Assembly (NCBI GenBank): GCA_021464245.1
Contig: JADCRB010000012.1
Coordinates: 1,903,999-1,967,998 of the forward strand
From: Carallia brachiata
Taxonomy: Eukaryota > Streptophyta > Magnoliopsida > Malpighiales > Rhizophoraceae
Reading direction: 5' to 3'
Length of the DNA: 64,000 bases
In this document: positions 11,884 through 22,919 of the stretch, in pieces
Numbering within the stretch: position 1 is the first letter of the stretch
How the letters are laid out: every line of letters starts with the position of its first letter
The notes under the pieces: model-generated
The model's input: only the letters and a program-made list of their open reading frames with translations
Databases searched by the model: none
What the model was told of the DNA's origin: nothing
Program-made: the position numbers and the translations under genes

Positions 11884-13451
11884 TGTCACATCCCAACTTT
11901 GGAGCATGTGACCGGCGCGACTATCTCAGATGGAGGACCCACCTCGAGACAATCGCAAGCCTTAAATGAAGGAAACGACAAAGAAGAATTCTCGATTCAA
12001 AAAAAAGGCTGAAACAACACAAGTGTTTATCATAAACAAAAGGTAGTACAAGCCCAAATGCTTAGAAAACTAAGGTCCAACAGACGAGACCCAATATTAA
12101 AAATATATACCGGCATACAAGAAAGACTGTACTAGCGGAGTCTACTATATACATAAACACAAGGAAGTACCCCCAGCAGCCTCTAGGAACGCTCCGATCG
12201 TTTGCTAGGGACTCGAGTCTCAAAACCTGAAAGTATTAGAAAAGAAAAATAAAGAGTGAGATATACAGATATCTCAGTGAATAAGCCTGACGCGCATAAA
12301 ACGGGAGAGTGAATATACTAACTATGATCAGAATGGATTAAATAAATAGGTACATGTCTAAAATAATATAGATGTAACTCCAGGTCGCAGGTTTAGTAAA
12401 TATCTCACGGACATAACTAGAGAGCAGAGCAACAGGCATATCGAATCATAATAAATACTTCATAAAAGTTAGCCAGCCAACACTGTCACTCCCCCGTCAC
12501 GGTCAATAGTGGTCACCTACCTACTGAGGTGTACCACAAATGCAAGCTCAGTGTGCACACTGTCTACCGCAGTCTCCGGTAGCTGAGCGCCTAGTAACCC
12601 GTCCCTATTTGATATATCCGTGCTTATCTTAAATTTCAACAGTAGCAATTCCTCAAGTATTTATGGTTACAAGAAACAAGTATAAATATCAATATAATAA
12701 TTAAATATAGCAACTCACTCTTCTTTATCGAGGATTATCACTTAGAATATAATTTATTAATTTAAACCATAGAAAATGATTATTCATATACTAGATAAAA
12801 ATTATATCAAATAATATAAATAAACAATGAAGGTAATCTAGCGCGTTATACGTGTCAAGATTACTCACAGCGATTTAGCTATTTTGAGATTCACGAGCTC
12901 GGCGCAAGTGATGGTCTAGTGGTCTCCGAGGATCCTAAACAGACCAAATAAATATTAAAATAAGTTTACAACTGGACTTAAATTAATCTACAAGGTACTA
13001 GTGTTTTTAAAAGTCTAGACATTTACCAAAGGGAGATTATATGAAATCAAATAGGGTTGTAAATTCTCTTGCAGATAGTATTGCAAAGAGAAAGGAATTG
13101 GGCAAGACTTTTGTGGCTATTGGAACCGTTCACTTTAAGGAAAAACTAAGGCTATATTAAAAGGAAGAGAAGCTACAACGGCTTCTTCAAAAGAACCACA
13201 AAGTGCCACATTTATGGGTGATGTGTCAATGAACAATGATAAAAGACAATAGGTTGATACCCAAGGTGGTAGCAATATAATGAGAGAGGTGTACCCCATT
13301 CCATGCATGTAGGCATCCAAGGTTGCCATATGGTCTAGTAGCTTGACACCTATACATAAGGTGGCAGCAACATAATGAAAGAGTGTCCCCCATTCCATGC
13401 ATGTAAGCATCCAAAGTTGCCACATGGTCCAGTAAGATTCTGGTTATTACA
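11884..13451 (-). repeat. 5' LTR of the minus-strand element
   Basis: Same length and sequence as 5230-6797 apart from two single-base indels. It holds the promoter for gag-pol. The extra T near 13157 alters the TATA-like stretch relative to the other LTR. Confidence 0.97.
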
Positions 13452-13456
13452 ATTAT
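13452..13456. repeat. Target site duplication, right copy (ATTAT)
   Basis: Matches 5225-5229 exactly. Confidence 0.9.
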
Positions 13457-13538
13457 ATAAAGTATGCTTGGAGCTACAGCACAATGTTTAATTAACCTTG
13501 AGCCATCTAGGAACCAAGTTCTTTTGAATTTGATCCAC

Positions 13539-13634
13539 CTAATGTAACATGGTCCTTGCATTTTCAGACATTTTCTCAAATTCATCGATGCAACAAATGC
13601 CTCTGATACTTAGAAGTGCTCCACTGTCCAGAAC
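13539..13634 (-). pseudogene. MCM4-like Walker B exon
   Basis: After a TAG acceptor, 31 codons read without a break. They begin [12 protein letters not shown] and continue [20 protein letters not shown], then meet an in-frame TAG. MCM4 proteins have the same segment with CIDEFDKM as the Walker B motif of the AAA+ ATPase. The stop stands where the 22.0-kb copy still has a glutamate codon (GAG), so it is a point nonsense mutation. Later parts of the exon match poorly. A nuclear replicative helicase ancestry is secure. Function is not possible for this fragment. Confidence 0.85.
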
Positions 13635-13739
13635 CTATATATCTACATTGAAGGTATCTTTAGATATCAAAATACCATATGATCTAAGCTATGTCTCAGC
13701 CACAGAGAAAGAAAGGACTTGTCACGCACCAGTAATTGG

Positions 13740-14290
13740 CATGCCTCGTTATCTTCAGGTGGGTCCAACTAGTTTTCAAGTGTCAGCCTTTGTCTGCCAT
13801 CTCCTTCCTATTTGGCTTCGCCTCCCAATTTTGTAAACCTCATTCTCTGTTAAAATAAGAATGAGATCTTCACAACTAAAATACCCCATTCCTCCCCCCT
13901 AAAAAAAGGTAACAGAGGACTGATGTCAGAACAGTAGACAACAAGAGAAAAGGCATCTTGTGCACAATATGCTAATAAAATCAAACTTGCCTTCCATACT
14001 GTCAACATGGTTTAAATACCAGCCTTTTAATCCAGATCCTAGCTGAAAACATGCCAAAAAGAAATTTAGAGAGATGGTCTGAGAAAGAGAGGTACATCAC
14101 CATCAGCACAATACAAACTGATGAGGAGTGTAAATAATGCGTGACCTATATACTTACACCAAGGACAGAAAAACCAAGAATGAGAAAGTAGCAATTTTAG
14201 GAATCACTTGTTGAGTGATCTGTTCTGATTGTTGCATTGCAGCTTCTACGAGTCAAAAGTCCCTGACAAGCTCTGACTTTCGCCCAGTGG
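13740..14290 (-). pseudogene. MCM4-like C-terminal exon plus unassigned repeated exon
   Basis: Bases 14228-14290 carry, in shifted frames, EAAMQQS and TDHSTS. These match the MCM4 segment following the sensor-2 region (AMQQSATDHSTG). Bases 13740-13835 hold a block starting ENEVYK on the minus strand, which recurs near 19.9, 26.9, 42.3, 42.8 and 46.9 kb. In the best copies this block is open for about 35 codons and ends PEDNE before a GT donor. I could not assign it to a known protein. Confidence 0.6.
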
Positions 14291-14299
14291 GGACTGTGA

Positions 14300-17132
14300 A
14301 ATCACCTTCATAAGATTTTCACGACTTTTTACAAGTCACATATACTTCACGAAATAAATAACTATGCTTAAATATCTATGCCAACTGCCTTAATGGCAGG
14401 ATAAAGGAAATTCTTGATAAATCCATGGTTGATCTAGATCACTAAAAGTATTGTAAGCAATGGTTCAAAAACAGACAACCAACAGGAGACTAAAAAATAG
14501 CAAGCTACATGGTAATCATGCACCCCTGCAACACATATAGAATGTGTTCTGTCCAATTAATAATCAGGTCAACTAGGAAAAAAAAAAGAATGGAAATAGA
14601 AAAGCTGAATACGACGTGTTCCTACACAATTCATTGCCTAATTGCTCTATGAGGTTATGTACATTAATACTGGTTAGCCACAGAGCCTGCAAATGGTATT
14701 AAATTATTAGAAGATTATTACAGTATCATAAACAAACAAATGAGTGGCTAGCCATTCAGCACACCAGAGCCTAATAATTAAAGAATTAATATGAGATACC
14801 TATGCTTAGTGCAATTGGTCTGCTATAGAAACCAAAGCTCATGGTATGGCCTCCCTTCTGTGCAGTAAATCAAGTGAGAATATTCAAATAAGCAGATTCC
14901 AGTAAAAATAGTTGTAGAACACGTGAAATCAAACCAGAGTCTTCCAGCAATACGAAAGAACAAATGCAGAGAAGATTTCATAGAAGACGAAAACGACTGG
15001 AGCCAAAATTTACCTGTACTGGGAAGCTCTGGGTCAATGGGGGAAGAACGAACAAGAACATAATATTTCACATTTGTACTATTGAAACGAAATACAAGAT
15101 AAAGAAACTATCCAACCTCACTATTATGTGGAAACACGTATGGGAACTAACACTAGCTTAAAAAGGTTCGCTTCCTTCCATGTGTCAGCTCACTACAAAA
15201 TAAAAAAAAAAGAAGTTAATTTTCCACGATAAAAAAGAAGGAGCAGCAACATTTTGAACTAAAAATCATTTCTTTCCATAGTAACACGTTCATTTTATGT
15301 AAAAAACAGGAAGCGGAAGCAACTGAACCCCTACTCATGTACATGACTCCTTTCCATGCATTCATTCCTTTCAAGTATTGATTCTTTTAATACAAAAATG
15401 TATTCCTGATTAAACTGACTCAGATTTCAAAAAAAGGCAAGCTACCCCTCCCAATCTCTCAATTTTCTCTGTTGGTGATTCTTGTATAAAAGTTTGCTTT
15501 GGAGCTAAATGCAGCACGCAGGGGAAGCAAAGATAGTTGCATACAAGACTGAGAGAAAGATTGACATAAGATGGCAAGAGAAGAAATGGGTTTGACCAAA
15601 CAATAAGCCAGAGGAAACCAAACAATAAGCAAGAGGAAACAGAGCCCAAACCAAAACCCAAATTCGAGAAAAAGAGTACAAGGGAATCTATATAACACAA
15701 GCACAAAGTCCAGAAAAACTATCTTGAAGAAACAAATTCAAGAAATAGAAATGCTCAAGTTCAAATTTCTTTGATAGGGAGCAATAAGAGAGTGTTGATA
15801 GCTTTCTGTCAAGTGTTGGGTGGCAAAGATTCATGAAAAGAAATCAAAAAAAAAAAAAAAAAGGCTATTAAACCAGCATACCAACCTTTCAGTCAAAAGA
15901 AGTGGTTGAAAATAATGATCTATGACTCACTCTCTTTCAGCTCCCTTTTGAATTGGAATACACAAATGGGCTGTCGTGAAGTCAATTCTCCACCGGCCTA
16001 AGTAGCCTGAAAATCACACCTGCCAATAGTACCCAATTATGAAGCAACCAGATTGACCCAACATCAAAATTGCAAAGAAAAAAGGATTTCACTGAATAGA
16101 ATGCATAAATTAAATGACACAATTGTTCCCAGCAACGAATAGCTGGGTCAAATCAATTGACCCCATAGTTCCACTAGGACGCAGGTAAATGCTTGGTGAC
16201 CCAATATAAAAGTCTCAATGTGAAGAGATAATTTGGGTTTGAATCAAGAATCGCAAGAAGAGAGGACAAGAGCTACCTTACCAGTTACCACGATGGGGGC
16301 GCACACAAGTAAATGTGTGCTTAGTACCTGATTGGTTATAATTTGTAATTCTCAAATCTCATTTTTGAACAAGCATCATTGATGTGTCCCTATGTGTATT
16401 CCGTGAGATAGAAAGAACAAGAGTAGGTTTGCCACAACAAGAACCCACAGGTCAAATTTTATAAAAAGAAATAGAAACCTAATATATATATCAAACTCAC
16501 GAACCATTACCAAGAAATTAAACCGAATTCCACGGTTCCTTGATACCTCAACTGCAGAAATGGGACCCTTTTCGCTAAACTCTCAAGATTGTTGAATCTT
16601 GATTAATTCTTGGAAATCAAAAGTAGGGAAAATTAACCGAGAAAGAAGCGGAAATATGAAAAGAAAAAAAAAAAAAAAGGTTGAATAAAAGAAAAGAAAA
16701 TGCATTACAAGAACCTGTATCATGAAAATTTGTATCATCGTCGCTGCCTCTGAACCTACGTAAAAATCCTTCTTGCCGTCATTTTTATTCCTCCACCCGC
16801 GGAAATCAGACCCTTTTCGCCAAACTCTGAAGATGATTGATTCTTGGAAAGCAAAAATATGAAAAATTAACCAAAAAAAAAAAGGAAATATGAACAAAAA
16901 AAAAAAAGTTGAATAAAAGAAAAAAGAAAAAGCATCACAAGAACCTGTATCATCGTCGCTGCCTCTAAACCTGCTGTAAAAATTCTTCCATTGCCTACGC
17001 CTGTGTAGGACTCCTGCATTGGGCGCCGCTTTCGTGCTTCTGCTTGGTCGAGGAGGCTAATCAGAACTTCTTGCTGTTATTTTTACAGGAGAAGAAGAAA
17101 AAGAGAGACGCTTGGCTTTCGTTCGAGGAAGG
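14300..17132 (-). repeat. Duplicated unit shared with 59.6-62.5 kb
   Basis: Several blocks match the right part of the window in the same order and strand: 14520-14580 with 59690-59750; 14660-14700 with 59840-59880 (an open segment beginning ALWLTSIN after an AG acceptor in both); 14820-15060 with 60000-60210; 15940-16060 with 60770-60900; and the TATA-proximal end at 17133 with that at 62451. Some blocks have exon-like borders. The parent gene was not identified, although MON2-like exons lie next to the second copy. Confidence 0.6.
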
Positions 17133-17140
17133 AATTTATA
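17133..17140 (-). promoter_or_regulatory. TATA-like box of an array unit
   Basis: The minus strand reads TTATAAATT, followed within about 30 bases by CCAAGCGTCTCTC. The same pair (TATA then CCAACG.CTCT) recurs near 49.4 and 62.4 kb, so it looks like a duplicated core promoter. Confidence 0.5.
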
Positions 17141-17671
17141 AGCAACATTTTTTCCCCCATTCTAATAAGGAATCGTGGAATTACACAACTGCCCTTCCCT
17201 TTCACTATTGAGGATTTTTTTGAAGAACATTCATTCTCAATTTATTTCTGTGCACCTTAAAATATACAGGACAGTTTGGCCTTCGCGCTTGGCGGTATAT
17301 TTAAAAAGAAAAAAAAAAAAAAAGAAAGGAAAAAGTCTCTCAGATTTCTTAGGCAAAGCTTCGTGTATTGGATTAAGCTTCGTGTTGAATATAAATGAGA
17401 TGTGAGCCTAACTTAAATGACCCAATTACATCAATTGATGCACAGTCAGGCCTAAATTGAAAGATTTTGGAGCGGTATACTCTAATTATTCAAATTACAA
17501 ATCATTATGATAAGAAAAGGTTGGGACTTACATGACTAAGAGTTCAGAGGTGATGGTGCTGGACACAAAACAAACACAAATGATAAAATCACGTGTGTAG
17601 CAATGTAGTGTAGTTTCTGTCAAGTAATCTGAAAACAGAAAGAAAAGGAGTCTAACTATTGGGTGGGTTTA

Positions 17672-17912
17672 GGGGCTCCATTACATGGCCAAATAATTTT
17701 TTCTTACTGTATTCATACGCATTTTTTTTATGCAACCATGAACTTTTTTTGTGCAACTATAAACAAAAAATGTACAACAAAAAAATAATAATACTTTTTG
17801 TATCACTTTTTATCATTGTAGTTGCACAAAACACCTTTATGGTTGCACAAAAAAAGATGAGTATAGAAACAGTAAGGAAAAATTGTTTAGCCATAAACAT
17901 TTTCCCATCAGG
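17672..17912. mobile_element. MITE with about 100-bp inverted arms
   Basis: The left arm (GGGCTCC...ATGGCCAAATAATTTTTTCTTACTG, ending GTGCAACTATA) matches the reverse complement of the right arm, including the paired GTGCAACCAT and GTGCAACTA blocks. About 240 bp, no coding capacity. It lies just upstream of an array unit. Confidence 0.6.
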
Positions 17913-19880
17913 ATAATAGAAATAGAACAAAAACTAAAAAACTGAAAAACGAAAATCAAATAGAGGAGACATTACCAAACAATGTTGTTCTTGTTCCAAC
18001 TCCTACACACCAAGAAGAAAAACAACTGCACTGGAAAATGAACACGCGAAAGATGTTAAAAGGAGATCTAATAAATTTTGCTAAATACGCATATGTACAA
18101 ATCAGAAAGAGAAAGCTTTAACAAGCATCTGACATGAAGCTTACACAGATGGAGGAATAGCAGCCACTAATCTGGGTTGACAATCTTACGTAAAGCAATT
18201 GAAGCCTTCAAACATAAATAAGCTTATCCACAAACCTCTCCAAAGGACTTATGCTAGCCAACAAAAGATGGGAGCATGTAGGAAAACTAAGAGGCGAGAA
18301 ATCTATATGACCTATTTGCAATATTTCATCTCAGTTAAATCAGTGGACTACCGCAGTCAAGCATTGATCACGTCACTAGTGTAAGCTGTTCTGAGCACAA
18401 ATGGAGAATGCAAAAACAGTTGATGTTTTACACTTACTAATCACAGTCAAGAAGAATACCAGTAGTTAAGCTGTCTTCACAAGAGGCAATAGGGAGTAAC
18501 TCAAACACCAAAAAAAACCAAAGGAGAGAGAAAGACAAGGAGCAGTGAGGAACAACTCAAACATCAAAAAAAAAAAAAAACAAACAAAAAACAAAGAACT
18601 AATGTTAGAACCTAGACAACGTCAGAAACAATTGCCCAACATGTACACTATGTAAAACTTGCTTTTAGAAAACACATGAATACAAAAGAAATTGGGGGAA
18701 AAAAAAAGGATACCACTGGTGCACATCTGGCATCAAAGCTGGGTACATCACTACAATGTGGGATTATTTGTACTCTTAAAACAAACTTTAGTTCTATTTT
18801 AGATGCCAGCTATATCAAGATTGTTTTAGCAGATTCAATGATTCTGATAAAGCACGTCAGATTTGCTCACAGTATTATCACCCACAAATGAACACAAGCA
18901 TGTGTGAAAACAGGTACCAAACAACAAGAACCAACTATGTTACAAAATGATGTACCTAGCAAAACTTTGAGAGGCTCCTTTGATTGTTCATGAACAAGAG
19001 CTAACGCTGGCTCCAGAAGCTATCATAGATTCTAATCAATCTGGAGTGATTATTTTTATATATCAATGAACTAGGCACTAAAACATGTTTGAGAATGAGA
19101 TCAAAAACAAAACGAGCACAAAATATCATCATCAGTGCATGCTTTTGCTCCTTTTTAACCACGTGATATCCTGAGAAGAACATTTGAGATTATAGTTCAC
19201 AGACAAATTAAAATGACCCGTAAAGCATATAATGCGACAGCAGTTTAGAAAGCACTTACCATCAGTGCAATGAAAGCTGGATGAGAAGCATTAGAAAGTC
19301 ACTAGATCCAGGAAGTTATCCTGACAACCAATGAAAAGGTCCCTATCCGCTTCAGTGCCTAACTTAATCAAGACAAAAGGGACTGTCATTAGGCCTGAGA
19401 GCACCATAACATAGCTGGACAGAAACGATATCAATCTACAGGAACTCTCTTAGACTCCAATCAATCTAAAATAATTATCTGCACACTAATAAATTAGGCA
19501 CTAAAGCATGAGATTAAGAACCGAAACAAGGAGCACAAAATATCAACAATGCATGCTTTCGCTCCTTTTCAAGCATCTGATATCCTGAGAAAAACATTCC
19601 TAATTATGGAAAAATTAAAATGGCCCATAGTTTGTATAATGCACTAGGATTTTAGAAAGCACAAATTCAACAAAAATTATCATCATTGCAATGACAGCTG
19701 GATGAGAAAGTTTCGTTGACAACCAATGAAATAACAAATAAAATTCCTAAAAGAAACAAGCATCTATGATAAACTAAGTCAGATCGGTTAAACATAAAAT
19801 AAAGTAGTAATCACTCACCTGGGCCAACAATTTTCTGTAAAGAATCAAGAAAAAGTTGAAGCTATGGAAGTAACTACTAC
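17913..19880. repeat. Duplicated noncoding block shared with 51.9-53.6 kb
   Basis: Bases 18120-18310 match 51905-52150, and 18960-19170 match 53335-53540, including the minus-strand segment SKEPLKVL versus SKKPLKFL. Divergence is moderate with many indels. No confident exon of a named gene in the left copy. Confidence 0.55.
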
Positions 19881-19904
19881 AAGAACTTTCACACATAAGT
19901 AATT

Positions 19905-20004
19905 GAGTTACCTTAATGTCTTCAGGTAGGTCAACTGCTTGGAAGTCCATTGCAGTGCCATCTTCTTCCCTGCAGCCTTCTGCCCCTAAGTTTGCAAACC
20001 CCAT
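19905..20004 (-). pseudogene. Unassigned repeated exon, best-preserved copy
   Basis: Minus-strand codons run from MGFANLGAEG through DFQAVDLPEDIK to a GT donor without a stop. This is the same block as ENEVYK/PEDNE elsewhere in the array. A short AG-bounded segment with KIVGPG follows about 70 bases on, as KIVVP does in two other units. Protein family unknown. Its constant place after the MCM4-like C-terminal exons suggests it belongs to the same transcribed unit. Confidence 0.45.
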
Positions 20005-20957
20005 TCTTTGTTAGGAGCTTGTGTGCATGCCAGAGGGAGAGAGAGAGAGAATCTTTCGTCAATCTCACAACTCAATAACCCCAGAAAAAAAAAAAGAAAC
20101 AACAGATGAACAGATGACTAATGTTAGAACATAGGCTTCACATGCACAATAGGCAAACATACTTGTCTTTCATAATGTCAACTAGGGTTAAAACACCAGG
20201 CCTTTTGAGTTGCTGAGATTCCTACCTGACAGTTAGAGGCAGGCTTTCTCTTTGTCAATCTTTCCTTTCAAAAAGATATCAAACAGCAAAGTGCCCTCAT
20301 CAAAAAATTATAAATTATACTTCCATAATACAAATTTGTCAAAACCATTGCTCAAAATCTGGCAGCCTGTGTAACGTAGAAGTTCATTTAAAAAAAGTAT
20401 ACATATCGGTGACCAAAGAAATATACAAAGAAACTCAACAACAAGAAAAACGGAAACATGCACAGTAATCAAGACAGCCAGCTCAATAATGTGGGCCAAG
20501 AAGAAAAGTAGAGAGAAATAGAAGAGAGAGGGTTGCATCCGGATCAACATTAGAAAAACTGAGGAGGACTAATAACGTACGAGTCATATGCTTTTTTCAC
20601 CAACGTTAACTTCCATGCTGGAGCTCGCTCTGCTTCTCCATCTCCTCCAGTAACTACAGGCAAATAATTAAGCACATTTAATCTTGTTTCTGCTAAACAA
20701 TATAGCCAACTAGCATGCACCTCCTAGTAACATACCTCCATCAAGTGCTTTAAGAATCTCCCAAGTTGCACCTTCAGCATAAATATATTGTCAGTGGCTA
20801 AGATTTTCCCTTCTCATCCTTTCGCTTGCAGAAACTCCAGTCACAAAGAGATCCATAGCAGATGACATAAGAAAGGCAAAGACATCAGATACTATTGGTC
20901 TACTGAGACAAAAAAGTATTTTGGTGAATCACCAGTCAACTAATCCATTTTTGATAG

Positions 20958-22739
20958 TTAAATTGCAACTTCTAGAGCCAAAATGCCTCTCCTATTTCTG
21001 TTTCTCAACCTGCATCGCAGGGCATAAAAAGAAACTACAACTTACACATATATATGATCATGCCATTTGCACCGATATTGTTGCAAAGGGAAAGCCATAC
21101 AAACCGATTCTGAAAAACATATCCGAGCCAGAGCTCCATTAAGGTGTATCAGACATTTTATTTGCAGGGAGTTGCAGTTGTTACCACTCAGGATCATTGG
21201 TTCATGCAAAAAACCAAAAGAATATGGAATTAATAAGTTGGAAAAAAGAAGTCGACATCGAAGAAGAAGATCACAGAATTGCACAAGTACAAAAGACCAT
21301 GCAAAAAGTTTTCTAATGCCTTCGGCAACAATTTAAGCCAATGGGAAAATGAACAAGCAGAAAAATGTTGAAGAGATCTACCATTTTTGCTAAATGCGCA
21401 TGTGCACAGGTAAGGAAACAATGAAAAAAAACATACCATAATCACACCTTTTTGCTACCTCTAGGAGATTTCCTCTTGCATAACAGTCAACTCTTTGCGG
21501 CCTTATCTCATAACTTTGGGTAAATATTTACAAGCATACCTGACATATGCATCTAATGTTCTTCTTTTTGCAAGTAGACAAAATTGTTATGTGACCAACA
21601 TGCTTGGCAGGTTCCCTGTCTCTGCCCATCAAACATAAGAAACAACCATCATCAGATTGATTCTAATAACAGCAGCCACCTATTATGTTATTTCACGTGT
21701 TACCATCGTGCCTCATCTAAGCAATGGTAACCTATTATGGCTAAAATTAACAGAACTGAAAAACAAAAAAGAAAAATTCTATGCACCTTTTCCCTGCTGC
21801 AGCATTACTTGATACAAGTTAATATGAGATATCGACATGCAAATACATATTCCTACTTTTATGCTCATGCAAAACAATCATCCAAAAACTTAATTTGCTT
21901 GTTAATGATGAACTCATAATGTTGAATGAAAAATACATACAGCTGCAAAATTCTGAGGAAAGGAGAATTTGATCAACCTCAAGCAATGTGTTCCTTGCAT
22001 TTTCAGACATTTTTTTTTTTTCAAATTCAACGATGCAACAAATGCTTGTCACTTAGAAGAAATGCTGCACTTTCCAAAAGCTAAATATTTATGTCACAGT
22101 CTTACAGATAACAAAATCTCATATGATCTAAGTCATGTCTCAGACAAAGAAAGATAGAAAAACTTTTCTCACTGTTCCATTGGGGCATATAGCACAAGGA
22201 AATTACTTGCAATACGAAATGAAAGTAGCCAAGTTTTGCTGGTTTGGATAACCAACAAGAAGGATATTGATATTGCCGTGGAAGCTAGCACCAGAAGGCA
22301 AATTCTTAGGCATTCCCACCAAAAAGCTACAATTTGGGCATTAAACAACCACCACTACGCAGCATTAGATAAACAAAAAAATAATGAAACTGTATCAAAT
22401 CTATTTAATGAATCTTTGAGTCAAAATTTGGTAATTACCCGCAAAGAAGTTCACTCTCCACGTCTTCCAACTCCTATATGTTCAGTGCCAAAGATCAGGT
22501 TAGTCCATCATAAATAGCAGGTTAACTTGACAATCCTTTTAATTGTTCTATCTGCATTTCAAGTCAGCATAAACTGTAAAAAAAAATAAATAATATAAAA
22601 AACCAATGTGTTGTTGAAAATGAGCATATAACAAGACATATTCCTAAATTCTGCTTGGGCCAGTATTTACTTCAATGGGGTCTTCTGCCAGCATGCATGC
22701 CTTGTCCGTTTTCTGTGGATGAAGGACATCTATGTAAGT
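20958..22739 (-). pseudogene. MCM4-like pseudogene copy (TYID, Walker B, ITATP/ALAR, C-terminal exons)
   Basis: In minus-strand order: 22661-22739, after GCAG, reads TYIDVLHPQKTDK then LAEDPIEV, an intact match to the MCM4 linker before the ATPase. Bases 21962-22090 hold LLESAAFLLSDKH followed by a shifted CI.EFEKKKMSENA (Walker B region with an expanded A run). Bases 21105-21190 hold VTTATP and, one frame over, QIKCLIHLNGALARICFSES, matching the sensor-2-side segment PRQIESLIRLSEALAR. Bases 20958-21005 hold a decayed VEK exon. Exon order is collinear with MCM4, so this is a duplicated gene with introns and not a processed copy. Frameshifts and missing exons rule out an active helicase subunit. 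Confidence 0.8.
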
Positions 22740-22919
22740 CTGCAATCAAAATGGGAAAAGGCCACTGTGATCAGGACCAGGTCAGCCTCCATCTCTTTTT
22801 CTTGTAGCTAAAATTAAAAAAAAAAAAACGAATTATAAACTATAGTGTAAAGCAACAAAGGCGAAAGTTAGAAATTGAAAATTAACAGATTAACGACCAA
22901 TCACCAAGCCATTGTACTC

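Larger units (their letters stand above)
5230..13451 (-). mobile_element. Complete Ty3/gypsy LTR retrotransposon, chromovirus/Tekay-like
   Basis: An 8222-bp element. Two 1568-bp LTRs start TG and end CA, and 5-bp duplications ATTAT flank it. Coding is on the minus strand in the order gag, protease, RT, RNase H, integrase, which defines Ty3/gypsy. A 12-base primer site matches initiator Met tRNA. The integrase C-terminus continues out of frame into a segment containing KEVNLVKVAW and VTWETE, which resembles the degenerate chromodomain of Tekay/Del chromoviruses; lineage is inferred. Comparing the LTRs by eye shows no substitution and two single-base indels (A9 versus A8 in a run, one extra T near a TATA-like site), so insertion is very recent. 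It interrupts the MCM4-like array. Frame breaks at the gag-pol junction and twice in the integrase tail make this copy non-autonomous if they are real. Confidence 0.97.
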
